A DNA stretch of 64,000 nucleotides from Clitopilus passeckerianus (Eukaryota > Basidiomycota > Agaricomycetes > Agaricales > Entolomataceae), in NCBI GenBank assembly GCA_944990035.1, contig CALYLX010000034.1:186001-250000 (forward strand). Reading direction: 5' to 3'. The translations under genes and the position numbers were made by a program. Positions 22,355 through 32,574 of the stretch are shown in pieces. The stretch's first letter is position 1; every line of letters starts with the position of its first letter. The notes beneath the pieces are model-generated. The model was not told where the DNA came from and searched no databases. It saw only the letters and a program-made list of their open reading frames with translations.

Positions 22355-22752
22355 AGCTAATGGTGGTCAAGGGCAAAGCGGAGGGGTATTTTAAGGGCTG
22401 GCTGACGTCAACGGAGAAAGACCGAGCGCCTGAGTCTCAAGATCATTATCATGATGGATCTCATACTGCCCAAGGTAGCAACCAATGGGCGAAGAGGGAG
22501 ACGCCGTCAGACACGGCGGTAACGCTTCTGCAGAGCCTTGACTCTGAGAAAGATGGGCTGCGGTCAGTGATCGACACTGAATGCACACTACCTCGAGTCA
22601 TCCTTGTGGGGACGCGGCAGGGAAGACTAAATTTCCTTTACTAATCAACGAGATGTGATTGGCCACGCCCTATTACTAGACTAAGATATGCCGTGAAATT
22701 AAGAATACGAGGTAAAGTAATTGTAGTACTTGTAGTCTATCACAGATTATAA
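22355..22752. other. Spacer
   Basis: About 400 bases with the promoter of P450 copy 2 and the 3' end of the PPR-like gene. Nothing else recognised. Confidence 0.5.
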
Positions 22753-24708
22753 TTATGTGGGGTTGTCTTCCTCGGTCTCCAAACTCTCTTCTTCTAGCAA
22801 TCGGTCGTCCTTCGAAATCCGGCTCCATCCCCTCTTGAAAAGGAGTCTAGGCCGTATATCCAGCTTCGCCTGCGCAATTACGTCGGACACGGTGCCATTG
22901 AATGTAGCTTCTGGATCTCCGAGCGCCACTAAATCCATTGTCGCGTTGATGCTGCGCCGAAGAAGTCGCAGAAGTGGAACGTCAGACAACCGAAGGTCTT
23001 TTGGCACAGGTTCAACACCGGCCACCATCCCCGCAGTCGGCATCTTGTATTTGCGCTTTGTCATCTTCTGGGATCCCAGAAGATACCCATCTAATTTGAA
23101 CTCTGGAGCGCCTGCAGCTCTGAGGATTTTGGTAGCCTCGTGCCTGTCGATCGCTAACTTCTGAGCTTGGGCAAGCGTTGCCATGTCTGGGATATCCAGG
23201 AAACGGTCGGCCCAGCGAATTTCTCCATGATAGCGTAAAGACTTTATCTCGAAGCGCAGACGTCGGATAATGTGTCGGACAATGACATGATATTGGTCAA
23301 TGGTAATTGGGATCTTGAACATGAAGAATGACTTGAGGACGACATGAGCTCCGGCGTAATCGCGCTGAGCCATGAATGCTTCCAGGGCTTTGGTGAGAAG
23401 CCTGGGCGTTATTGTGACCCCATCTTGCTTCTGGAAGAAGAGGAGGTCGCGATACACCGCCCTTGGTGACATGACTTCTCGCGTGGCCAGTAGTTGAACA
23501 AAGATGGGACCCTTGAACAGCTTGACGATTGCAGTGAACAAGAGGCCGAAGGTTTCTTCATTGGGTTTGACATCCGCCAATTCATTATGGTAAATGGAGA
23601 TTAGGGCACGATAGGTGCGGAATGTTCCTCGCAGTGACCTACGCCTCAGTTCCCGCAAAAGCATAGCGTTGAAGACATGGATGTCCGGCGAAACGCCCCG
23701 CCCTTCCATGGCCTCCAAAACTTTCGTGATCCCATCTTTGTCTCGTGGGTTGACTCGAGCAAAAAGCTTCAAGACTTCGGCGTAATGTTCGGCAGTTGTA
23801 GGCTGGGATACACCTTCCTCGGTTCGCACGCCGATGTCCAATGCAGCGTCGAAATTTCCTGCGCGAAGTTGCGTTTTGACAAGTTTCGTCTTCAGAATAC
23901 GATTAGGGACGAACCCGTCGCCTCTGGCTGTCACGAAATGTTCAGCCACCCGGACGATATGGCCAAGCGGAACGTTCAATTCTCCCAATGTGTCGAGGAG
24001 GTCCATGAAGTCGTTTTCGGTGTATTCGGAGTCCTGCACAACGGACTCCAGGGCCTTAATGATGTCCTTGTCGGTTTTGCAGAGATGAGCCAGCGAGAGT
24101 GCGAGCACTTGGGCCCTTGTCTGAGGCAGTGGGATGAAGTTGTATTCGGTGACCATTTGCTGGTACCGCCATAAGGCTTCCTGATAAAAGCCATGTTCAA
24201 CCAGATGCTGGATCAAATCATGGTAAAAATGGTGGGGGGCATCAATTATGCGAATTTGACCGTCGTGCAGACGGCGAGTGAGGTACTCTCTGAGATTGTT
24301 GGGTGTCGGGGAGGTTTTTAGGAAGCTCTGCAACTGCGTAATGATAGTCGCACTGTCTCGAATAGGGAGTTGTGATGGGTTGGTATCGCTCTCTGGTGCA
24401 CAAATAGGGCGTTGTAGTGAGTTGGTATTGCGCTTTCGTGCACCAGCACGGCGGCTGAAAAACCTTTTGGCCGTGGTCTTACCCCGAGAGTTTGAGAGGT
24501 TCACATTGTCCGTGGCTTCAGAGCTCCATCCTTCAAGAGAAGGCGCAGCTTGAGAGCTAGAAAGCTGGTGCCTTTGGCTTGCAATGCCAGTAATAAGTCG
24601 CTGGGGTCGTGGTACACGACATGACAAGGGGACACGAAGGGTCGCGTCAAAATGTAGTAGTGGTCCTCGAAGAATGGAGTATAATGACGTCCTCAAGAGT
24701 TTGGTCAT
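22753..24708 (-). CDS. PPR-like, probably mitochondrial RNA-related protein (about 650 aa, single exon)
   Basis: One uninterrupted frame from ATG 24706-24708 to TAA 22753-22755. The N-terminus is rich in Arg, Ser and Leu and poor in acidic residues (TKLLRTSLYSILRGP...), as in mitochondrial targeting sequences. The middle consists of helical repeats with pentatricopeptide character, for example GFYQEALWRYQQMV, GNFDAALDIGVRTEE and GVSPDIHVFNAMLLRELRR. The C-terminal third is basic. PPR proteins usually bind organelle transcripts; the specific target is not knowable here. Being intronless is unusual beside its multi-exon neighbours. The longer frame upstream begins with a non-ATG codon, so the ATG start was chosen. 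Confidence 0.75.
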   Translation of the reverse strand: MTKLLRTSLYSILRGPLLHFDATLRVPLSCRVPRPQRLITGIASQRHQLSSSQAAPSLEGWSSEATDNVNLSNSRGKTTAKRFFSRRAGARKRNTNSLQRPICAPESDTNPSQLPIRDSATIITQLQSFLKTSPTPNNLREYLTRRLHDGQIRIIDAPHHFYHDLIQHLVEHGFYQEALWRYQQMVTEYNFIPLPQTRAQVLALSLAHLCKTDKDIIKALESVVQDSEYTENDFMDLLDTLGELNVPLGHIVRVAEHFVTARGDGFVPNRILKTKLVKTQLRAGNFDAALDIGVRTEEGVSQPTTAEHYAEVLKLFARVNPRDKDGITKVLEAMEGRGVSPDIHVFNAMLLRELRRRSLRGTFRTYRALISIYHNELADVKPNEETFGLLFTAIVKLFKGPIFVQLLATREVMSPRAVYRDLLFFQKQDGVTITPRLLTKALEAFMAQRDYAGAHVVLKSFFMFKIPITIDQYHVIVRHIIRRLRFEIKSLRYHGEIRWADRFLDIPDMATLAQAQKLAIDRHEATKILRAAGAPEFKLDGYLLGSQKMTKRKYKMPTAGMVAGVEPVPKDLRLSDVPLLRLLRRSINATMDLVALGDPEATFNGTVSDVIAQAKLDIRPRLLFKRGWSRISKDDRLLEEESLETEEDNPT

Positions 24709-25006
24709 AAAGCAGCATATGCCATAAAAGCTACCTGTCAATTAAAGTCAATGGTTGGTCGTCGACAAGCACAACGACGGCGTACCTTCCAGCAACCAGC
24801 GTGGTCAATGGCACGCTCGACTGACAAGCGAAATTTCCCTCCGCTCATTTTTGTTTGGACCTGAGGGCGTTGCCAAATATTGGCACTGCCACAATCTCAA
24901 AAACATATCGCGAACCAGGAAATTCTTGGGGGATTGTTGCAAAGAAATATGATTCCTCGTGGCCGTTACCCATACATTGTTTAGTAAGCAAGTACTATAA
25001 CAAACG

Positions 25007-28000
25007 CTACGACCGGTTAGAGAGGTTTTCTATAAGTTGTGTCCGTGCCCATTCCCCTATCTCACTACCTCCAGTTCCCACCAGCGACCTCCAAACCAAC
25101 AACCTGCTCGTCAGGCCACCCCACACAGTCGGCTTAGCCTCAGAGCGCATGCTTGCGCGCCACAGGGACTCTACCAGGTAGCCCCACAGGGAGAGCTGGT
25201 TGACCACCGGGAAAGGTGTGTGGATGTCATGGGCATGATACGGCGGATATGGTATATGGCGGAGTGGGTGAACAAGGACAGACGAAAGAGGCATCTTGAT
25301 GTCTTTTTCGAATTGCTCGAGACATCGAAGTGCTTTTGCAAGCAGATTGCCAAATGTCATGCATGATGCTCCTGGTAGGAGCGATAGCCGAAGTACTGCG
25401 GATCCAGCGAAAGGTAAAATACCTGGGTTACACGTTAGTCATGGTCACGAAGCTTGTACATCGATGGGAAATGGTACCTGAGGAATCCAGGAGTCTGCAA
25501 ATACAACGGGCAATGGTTGCACGCCACTCTCCACCTGTAGCCACCTCAAGCTTTTCGGCATCTGCTACACTCATGATGTTGTCAAGGATCCTAATCCATT
25601 CCACCGCTTCAGTACATCTTTCTTGAAGCATTTGGGACTCGATCCATGTAAGGAGAGAAGACTTGAGGAGCAAAGACATTGTCGCCTGGGCATGACAGGT
25701 TAAACTTGCAAGAACCTACAAACAATACTGGGTCAGAAATTGATCAGATGAGAGCGTTTCAAACCTTACCTCAAGCACGCCAGTGCGTAACGGCCGGTCT
25801 TCTGGACAAGCTTGATACATGCTGGCCAGCAGGTCCCAGGTATGCCTCCTCTTTAGCACCCGCCAGTCATCCGAACCGACCATCCCATCTGCCAGGAAAC
25901 GCAACATCCAACTACGTTCCTTCTTCCAGTCGTCGGAGCTGCTGTATAGCATACTGAACAGCAGAGGAACGTCGCCTGTATCCAGTTCTGGGCGTTGCAG
26001 GAGGAAGCGGGCTGTGATGGGGTAGATGAAGTTTGAAGGGTAGAATATTCCTCTGAATGCGTGAGCAAGGAGCAGGGTCGTATATGTTGGAAGGCGGATA
26101 GGTGCTTCGCCAGCCGTCGCTGGAGGAATGGCGTCTCTCAGCAAGGATAGGACATGGATGACATGTGACTTCTCGTGTAGGTCTGCGAGCTGAAATCGAA
26201 TGGAAATTAGAATCAAGAGGTTACTCGATAACTGAATACATGGGCTTACCTCGAGATGTCGCCACAGGACTGCCACTTGACTCAACGCCAGTTCCCTGAT
26301 AGCAGGATCCCTGGCCGACAAACACCTCACTACGAGCCCCACGATGTTCGAACGGAATAGCTCAACCCATGCCAGAGCTGACGTTGGCGGGTCCTCAGCC
26401 AGAACCTGGGCAAAGAGCAACAGTAGAAACACCGGGTCGTAAAGCTGCGCCTCATATGACGTGGCTTGTCCTGTCGCCAGGTCATGCAGTTGACGGCACT
26501 TAGGAAAGCTAAGGGTAGTGCGAAGCACGACGGCCGGGTCCAAGCTTTGGAGGCTTTCAAGGGCCTTGCTTGCTTCACTTGTCTTGGAGGACGACCATCG
26601 CCCAGTGAGGGAAGAGATGGACATTTTACGCTCTTCCTCAAAAAGTCGGAATATGGAGAGGATTTGACAGTCTGCAATTGAGAGTGTTCCATGATAGACT
26701 TTCAGCAGGGGCTCCACGTGTGTCGGCTGACAAGTGTTTGTTGGGTGGAGATTGAAGAGGGTGTGGAGGAGGTTGACGACGGCGTCTCTTGTGCTGGCCT
26801 TCTCGGGAGTGCTGACGGTGCAGAGCTTGAAGAAATCGGGATGCTGAATGATGCTCTGGAGATGGCGGTTGACGACAACAGGCTGCATAGTGAAGGTGCC
26901 ATGAGCGCGGTTGTTCCTTAGTGAAGGTGCCATGAGCGCGGATATGGTGAATTTACCTTGAAGTGAATGTTTGAAATCAAAGCTGTGACCAATTCGACAT
27001 TGGAGGCCGAGGACATGCGCTCTTGGATAACGACTGTCAAAAGTGTCTCGACGTGTGAGGCTTGTACGCCTTTTGCTTTGGGGACGATTATGGCTAGAAA
27101 AAACGAAATTAGGCCTTGTAATCCCTTACGAATGCACGCATAAAACCCACCCAGGCTATCCAAGAGGGCGTCCGTGAAGTCTTTGGCTGTTTCAACGGGA
27201 GTTCTGATAACCCATTGAACTCCAGTGTTGACTATTACAGCAATTACTAGTCCGATATCCGCGTTCTGCATGCAAAGGAGCTCGTGACCGAGGTCCAAGA
27301 AGACATTGCTGAAGTCCTTAGGGCGCGACTTGTTGACATACCCCGGGATGGTGTTGACAAATTCTGCGACCATTGACGGTACTAGTCGCATGAGGGGCCC
27401 GACAGACATGACTGCATCCAGTCGCAAATCGGTGGCGGCGGTCACATCAAAGGCGACATCCAATAACCTCCTAGATTGCTGCTGCCAGGCGGAAGCATGT
27501 TCAATGACGGTTCCTTGCCATGTTTCAGCGAAGGCGCGGAAGACCGGAATGAATGAGTCTGCTGGGATTGCCTGGCATACATCGGTACCCAGCCAGTCAA
27601 TGAAAGTTTGACGGGGAAGGACCCTATGGTAGATGAGGCCCTTCAAGATGGCGATCGTAGATTTTGACCAATGGCTCTGTGAGAGAAGGGAACCCATTGG
27701 TAGGTCCAAAGACGTGTTTCTTGACCTTTCCGTCCACTGGTTCTGTGCAGCATGCACTACTTTGGCGAGGCCGGCTTCCTCGAATGCATCTCGACCTAGG
27801 GCTGTCCCATCAAGATGTGGCGGGAGAGAGGCTAGAATACCTCTTGCAATAAGCTCGTCGAGGTCTTCACCATCGGGGATGATCTCTTGTAGGGGAAGAA
27901 GGTTGGACAATCTTTGCTGGATCCCTACGTCGACCTCTAGTGGCGATGACGACTTGTTGAGAATTTGAAGTATGGGTGCAAGTAGAGCAGCTGGGCGGGA

Positions 28001-31000
28001 ACCCTTGCGTTCTTCATGAACCAATGCATCCATGAGAGCAAATAGTGACGCCACAGGAAGGTAACGTAGCCAAATGGATGCAAGGGTTATCTGTAAATTC
28101 TGAATCAGAACAAGGAAGAACAACGAAGACGGTGAGACGAACTTGGTGGAGTACGTTTGGTAAATCGGCTCGAACTACCTCTAGCCAGTGTGACGCGAGG
28201 GATGATACAAGGGCTTGGTCAACAGTATTGGTTGGACTCAAGGCAGCCTCGACCAGATCTCGTATACCTGGGCCACAGTTCAGTAAAGTTGCAAGTGCAG
28301 AAAAGGGGAACCGAACCATTGATGATATCTTCTGTGGCGTGCTCTTGAGTGAAGCAGCTTTTGAACGATGCCAGGCGGGTGAACACCAGCTCTTTAAGGC
28401 TTCTCAATTCTTCAGATGAGGATTGTCGCAATGCCGCCTCAAACGCTCGAGCAGAATGGTGTAAAAGCTGGGCGATGAGATGGTCTTGTGGATCCCGTTG
28501 CAGAACTGCTGACATATGGTGACTGATGAGGAAAATGATTCTCTTGAGCTGCCGGAAGTCTGCATCGGCAATGAAGTTCGTTTGAAGTGGAATCTCTTGT
28601 TCGCGGGACTGCTTGCTGTGGCACCAATGGATGAACAACAAATCAAAGTCAATGCTGGTTACAAAATCCATCAGAACTACACCAAATAAAACAGAAAAGG
28701 AACTCACTGCTCGCGTAGCTCCTCTGAATGAATAGCCGACCACAGGACGTCAAACGAAGGATCCAAAGCATGGGCCAGATCGTTGGCTTTTGATGGATCC
28801 AGTTTCAGGAGACACTCCCATACTGCTTTCACTTCGTCTGAACCTAACTCCTCTCCGACGAGACGAACCCAGTCAATAAGCTCAACGGCGGTATTTTCCC
28901 GCCCAGACGACGTAACAGCTATATAACGGGGAAAAGTCAAGCAGAGTTTACAGCAATTAGAGGAGATATGGCTCACGAATTGGCATATCCTCCAAAATCT
29001 GGAGGAAATCGTGAAGATCATCTGAGGTTGGAGGCGGAGCTTTTGCAACGCCAGGCGCCGGCTGGATTATTGCTTTCAACAACCTGCATTCTCTCCTGAC
29101 TGCAGCCGTCATGGCAGAGAATTCTGGGAATAGATTCTCCTCCGCTAATATCAAGTCCAGCTTTCGCGAAATATCCGCCAAGAAGTTCCTTTCCTCCAGC
29201 TTCTGCGATAGTCGGAAACTGAGCTTCCGCACGAAAGTTGCAAGGGCGAGGATGGCGGACGGTGACAGAAGCTTCTTCTGCACCTTGATATTGAGCTGCT
29301 CGAGGACCGTCATGAGGAGTGCGCTAGGGTAAACATCGAGCTTTGCAGTTATCGGACGTCCATCTATGAAGCTATCTTCTCCATCGGTTGCAGTTGTGCT
29401 CCCAACGGTGTAAAGCTCCTCGATGTATTTATATGTCATCTTCAAACATCTTTGAACGCAGTCATCCAAAAACGCCACTACGCTGTCGATTTCATCTTCC
29501 AGAGGTGCGTCGTCGGGAGCTGAGGTGCCTGGGCGGCGGCGGTAGCTCGGGAGGCAGTGAAGCCATAGGGAGACCTCAGAAGGATCTTCCTGGAACATGA
29601 TGCTTTGGGAGAGTACATGCTGCAGCACGTCCGCAAGAATTGTTCGGGTCGAGGATCCGGACCGTGAGCTTGCATATGCCTTCAGTAATGTTGACAGGTA
29701 TGTGTTTCTAGAGGCGCCTGCGAGAGATGTGAGCGTTGACAATTTTGACCAGCCAGTCAAGATCACGAACCAGCTTTAGCAGACCATACGAACTGATCAT
29801 TTTCCTTCAGCAGCCGAAGGACATGCAGGTCTTTCAGGAGGCCCAGTTGATCGGATTTGTCCAAGTTGTCAGGATTTTTGTCTTCTTCTTGGTCACTATT
29901 ATCCGCCTCTTCGTCATCTTGCCCACCATCTTCTGGCACCTCACGGACGCCTCCTTCAACACCAATCATCGCCCGATCGACATCGCCATACTCATCCTCA
30001 GCGTCCTCTTCTTCGTCTTCTCCATCACCCTCGTCATCATCGGCGTCTTGTCGCCCTATGGTAGCAGCCGAATGCGGATCCGTAAACCTGCATTGAACAA
30101 GCAGCTTCCCAACATCAAACCGAGCTTCAGCGACAAGTGCAGGCAAGCAACGATGATACATCCAAAGCAGCCTATGCGCAGCCTCCGACAACATCGCAGC
30201 CTTCACCTCGTTCGGTTCTTGCTGCTTCACCGCCGCCTCTCCTTCCTCTCCTTTCGCCTTCGCAGGTGTAGCTTCCAGGCCAAACTTCTGCTGCGAGAAC
30301 GAGATGATGAGCTGGAACTCAGGTACCCTTCTCCTCGCCTCTCGTTCGACCTCTTGTCGCCGCCTGGACCATTGACCTTCGCCTTCCGTCTCCTCAAGCT
30401 TCGCCTCGACCTCCTTGAAGGTCTGCAGGATGGTTTCGTATTTTGACAGACATTTCGTCAGCGCTATCGCTGTACAGTGCTGGACAAGGCCAGATGTCGA
30501 CTGAAGCCCCTTCGTGAAGTTCAGTTTGGTTGGTATTGAGGATGGAAGGAAGTTCGGGAGGATGGTGTTGAGAGGAGGTGGGGTAGGTTTATACATGATA
30601 GCGTCCGCATTCTTCGAGCTGTCGAAGAGGAACGAGGAGGTGGGAACGGGCAATGACACCACAGTCCCGAAATAAGCGACGTTGGATATCCATTTTGAGG
30701 AAAGACGTGGTTCGAGTGTCAGGCTGGCTGACGGCCAGTAACCTGCAACCAACTCTGGGCAAGCAGCCAATATGCGAAGCGCTAGCTCCTGCTGGCGAGC
30801 ATCTTCGTTCACTTTTAGGGTTTTGAGGAAGTTGGAAAGGATCTTGTTGTAGATTTTGCCAGCCTGCCCTCCGCGGGGCTTTTCGGTGGCATCATCGTCT
30901 ACGTTGGTTTGAGTGTCGCTATCGGATTCGCGAGGGTACCATCCGCGATCCTTGAAGCAGATTCCAACTCCGGGTCGTGTACAGATAGCGAGGAGAAAGT

Positions 31001-32154
31001 GGTGTATGAGGTCGGCGGGTAGGTAGTCCGGGTTATCTTGCTCAGGCGCTGAACGCTCATATAATTTCAAGATCTATGTCAAAATGAGTATGGTGACTGG
31101 AACGTAGTTTCGGAATAACCTACATGGCCAAGCGTGCTTTCGTTAAAGAGGCTGATCTTCAAGCTTCGCTTGATTTTTGCGTCTCCCCATATTCCTGTCC
31201 AGCAAACTTCCATTATTTTCCGGACAACGGTATAGGAATCCTGGTTCAAAGCCTTGAAGACGAGTAGGAACTGGTCACGGTGCTGCTCGAGAAAGCTGGA
31301 CTTGACGGAGGATGTCGTTGTTGGCGCCACGAAGGAGAGGAGGAACAAAATATATAGTGTTCGTATATCTAAACCAGAATCAGCACAAGTCCTAATGATC
31401 GTGAAGACAAACGTACCAGGTCTCTGTATAGGATCGATATTGTCATCTCCTTTAGATTTACGGCGCATGGACATCAGCTTTGGCAGGGACTGGTAAGAGT
31501 CAGTTTTTGGTCAACAACCAGATCATAGGTCAATACCTTCAGCTCCCAGCCAAACGACTCCAGTACAAGCTTTTTCTCTCGCCCTCCTGCGAAATTTGAC
31601 ATGGAATTATATAGTTTCAGGGTAAGCAGGATGAGCTCATTTTGGGAACCACCGATATACAAATTTAATCGGCGAGTATATTGCGACGATAGCAAGACCT
31701 TGAGGAGAGCATGACCAGATATTTGGAAAGGGTAGTGGTGGGACAATAAGTCCAACAGTGACGATAGAATCGACAAAACGAGAGAGACCAGCGAGTTTTG
31801 TTTCTACAGAAATACATCGGTACATTTAGCAATCCAAATGGCTTTCGCTGTAATAGACGTACTGGTCCAGCTGCATCCCATATCTCCAAAGCATCCTTCG
31901 CGGCTGGGCTGTTTTCTAGCCAATTTTGGGCCAACAGGAGCCTCTCATCGTTTGGTGAAATGATGTCGTCGTTAGACTTGAGTGAGAGCTGATTCCGAAT
32001 GGCAACTAGATCTAAGCAAGCCTTCAGAGATAGTTCAAAAACAATAGATGTGTTATCTGACCATACTTTGCAGTAGCACCTCCTGGCTCTGTGTCCGTAA
32101 AGCCTCCCGGATTTCATGACCACTTGAGAACCTTTGAGTTGAGGATTTTTGCAT
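25007..32154 (-). CDS. URB1: URB1/NPA1, nucleolar pre-60S ribosome biogenesis protein
   Basis: Large HEAT/ARM-like helical protein of the nucleolus needed for early 60S subunit assembly. Start ATG 32152-32154 (MQKSSTQRFSSGHEIREAL), stop TAG 25007-25009; more than ten exons with short introns, all on minus. N-terminal Npa1-type region: LVAIRNQLSLKSND, ALRILAACPELVAGYWPS (about 30785-30732), VAYFGTVVSLPVPTSSF. An acidic low-complexity stretch follows (about 30050-29890, Asp/Glu-rich). C-terminal URB1 domain: YDPVFLLLLFAQVLAED, ELALSQVAVLWRHLE, DTGDVPLLFSMLYSSSDDW and RTGVLEV (about 26440-25770), then a last exon with GYLVESLWRA and LLVWRSLVGTG. The frame appears intact. The RecQ-DUF6589 transposon begins only about 150 bases upstream of the start, so it may border or replace part of the promoter. 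Confidence 0.9.
26886..26958 (-). repeat. 31-bp tandem duplication within an URB1 intron
   Basis: A 22-base stretch ending ...CATGAGCGCGG occurs twice (about 26891-26912 and 26922-26943), giving a 31-base period. It lies in the short intron between the exon ending NIHFK and the exon starting PVVVNRHLQ, and the splice sites are outside the repeat. Confidence 0.7.
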
Positions 32155-32301
32155 CCGAGGTTGGTTGGTTTGATTTGCCTTCACGTTCTTGACATTTCCA
32201 GGCATTTGTAGTTTCTAGGTCACTGCAAAACAACAAGCATACCACGGTAAGAACAGCAGAACCAGATCCCTGAAGCACTGTTCCTCGACCTTGAGCAGGC
32301 C
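32155..32301. promoter_or_regulatory. Residual URB1 upstream region
   Basis: Only about 147 bases separate the URB1 start codon from the transposon terminus. It contains the left target duplication GAGCAGGCC (32293-32301). No TATA box is evident. Confidence 0.5.
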
Positions 32302-32424
32302 CAGACTCCTAAAACCAGTCTCTCCCTGCGCTCGGCCATCCGGGGGATGCCGGTTCCCGAAGGGAACCAAACAAACAACTTTAGTTGTTTGCGAGCGCAG
32401 CGAGCGACTGGCAAACTTTCCAGT
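32302..32424 (+). repeat. Left TIR of the RecQ-DUF6589 transposon
   Basis: Inverted copy of 37987-38103. It contains two clean hairpins: GGTTCCC-GAA-GGGAACC (32352-32368) and AAACAACT-TT-AGTTGTTT (32373-32390), and the motif GCGAGCGCAGCGAGCG (from 32391). Confidence 0.9.
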
Positions 32425-32574
32425 GGAGCATCAGAGCCATCAGGCTCGCTTGTAGTCGGTAGCACGTTTTAGGAATCTCAACATATGGCCCTCGCGAAAT
32501 AAAATAGGGTTAGGTCTAAGGGCCATGTCACGCTGAATTGAGCAGTCAGACTTCCTAATTGAGTCAGTTCGTTC

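Noticed and set aside
29736..30446. Long plus-strand open frame opposite URB1
   Set aside because: Antisense to the URB1 acidic and helical regions, which have clear family similarity on minus; the hydrophobic look comes from reading Asp/Glu codons backwards.
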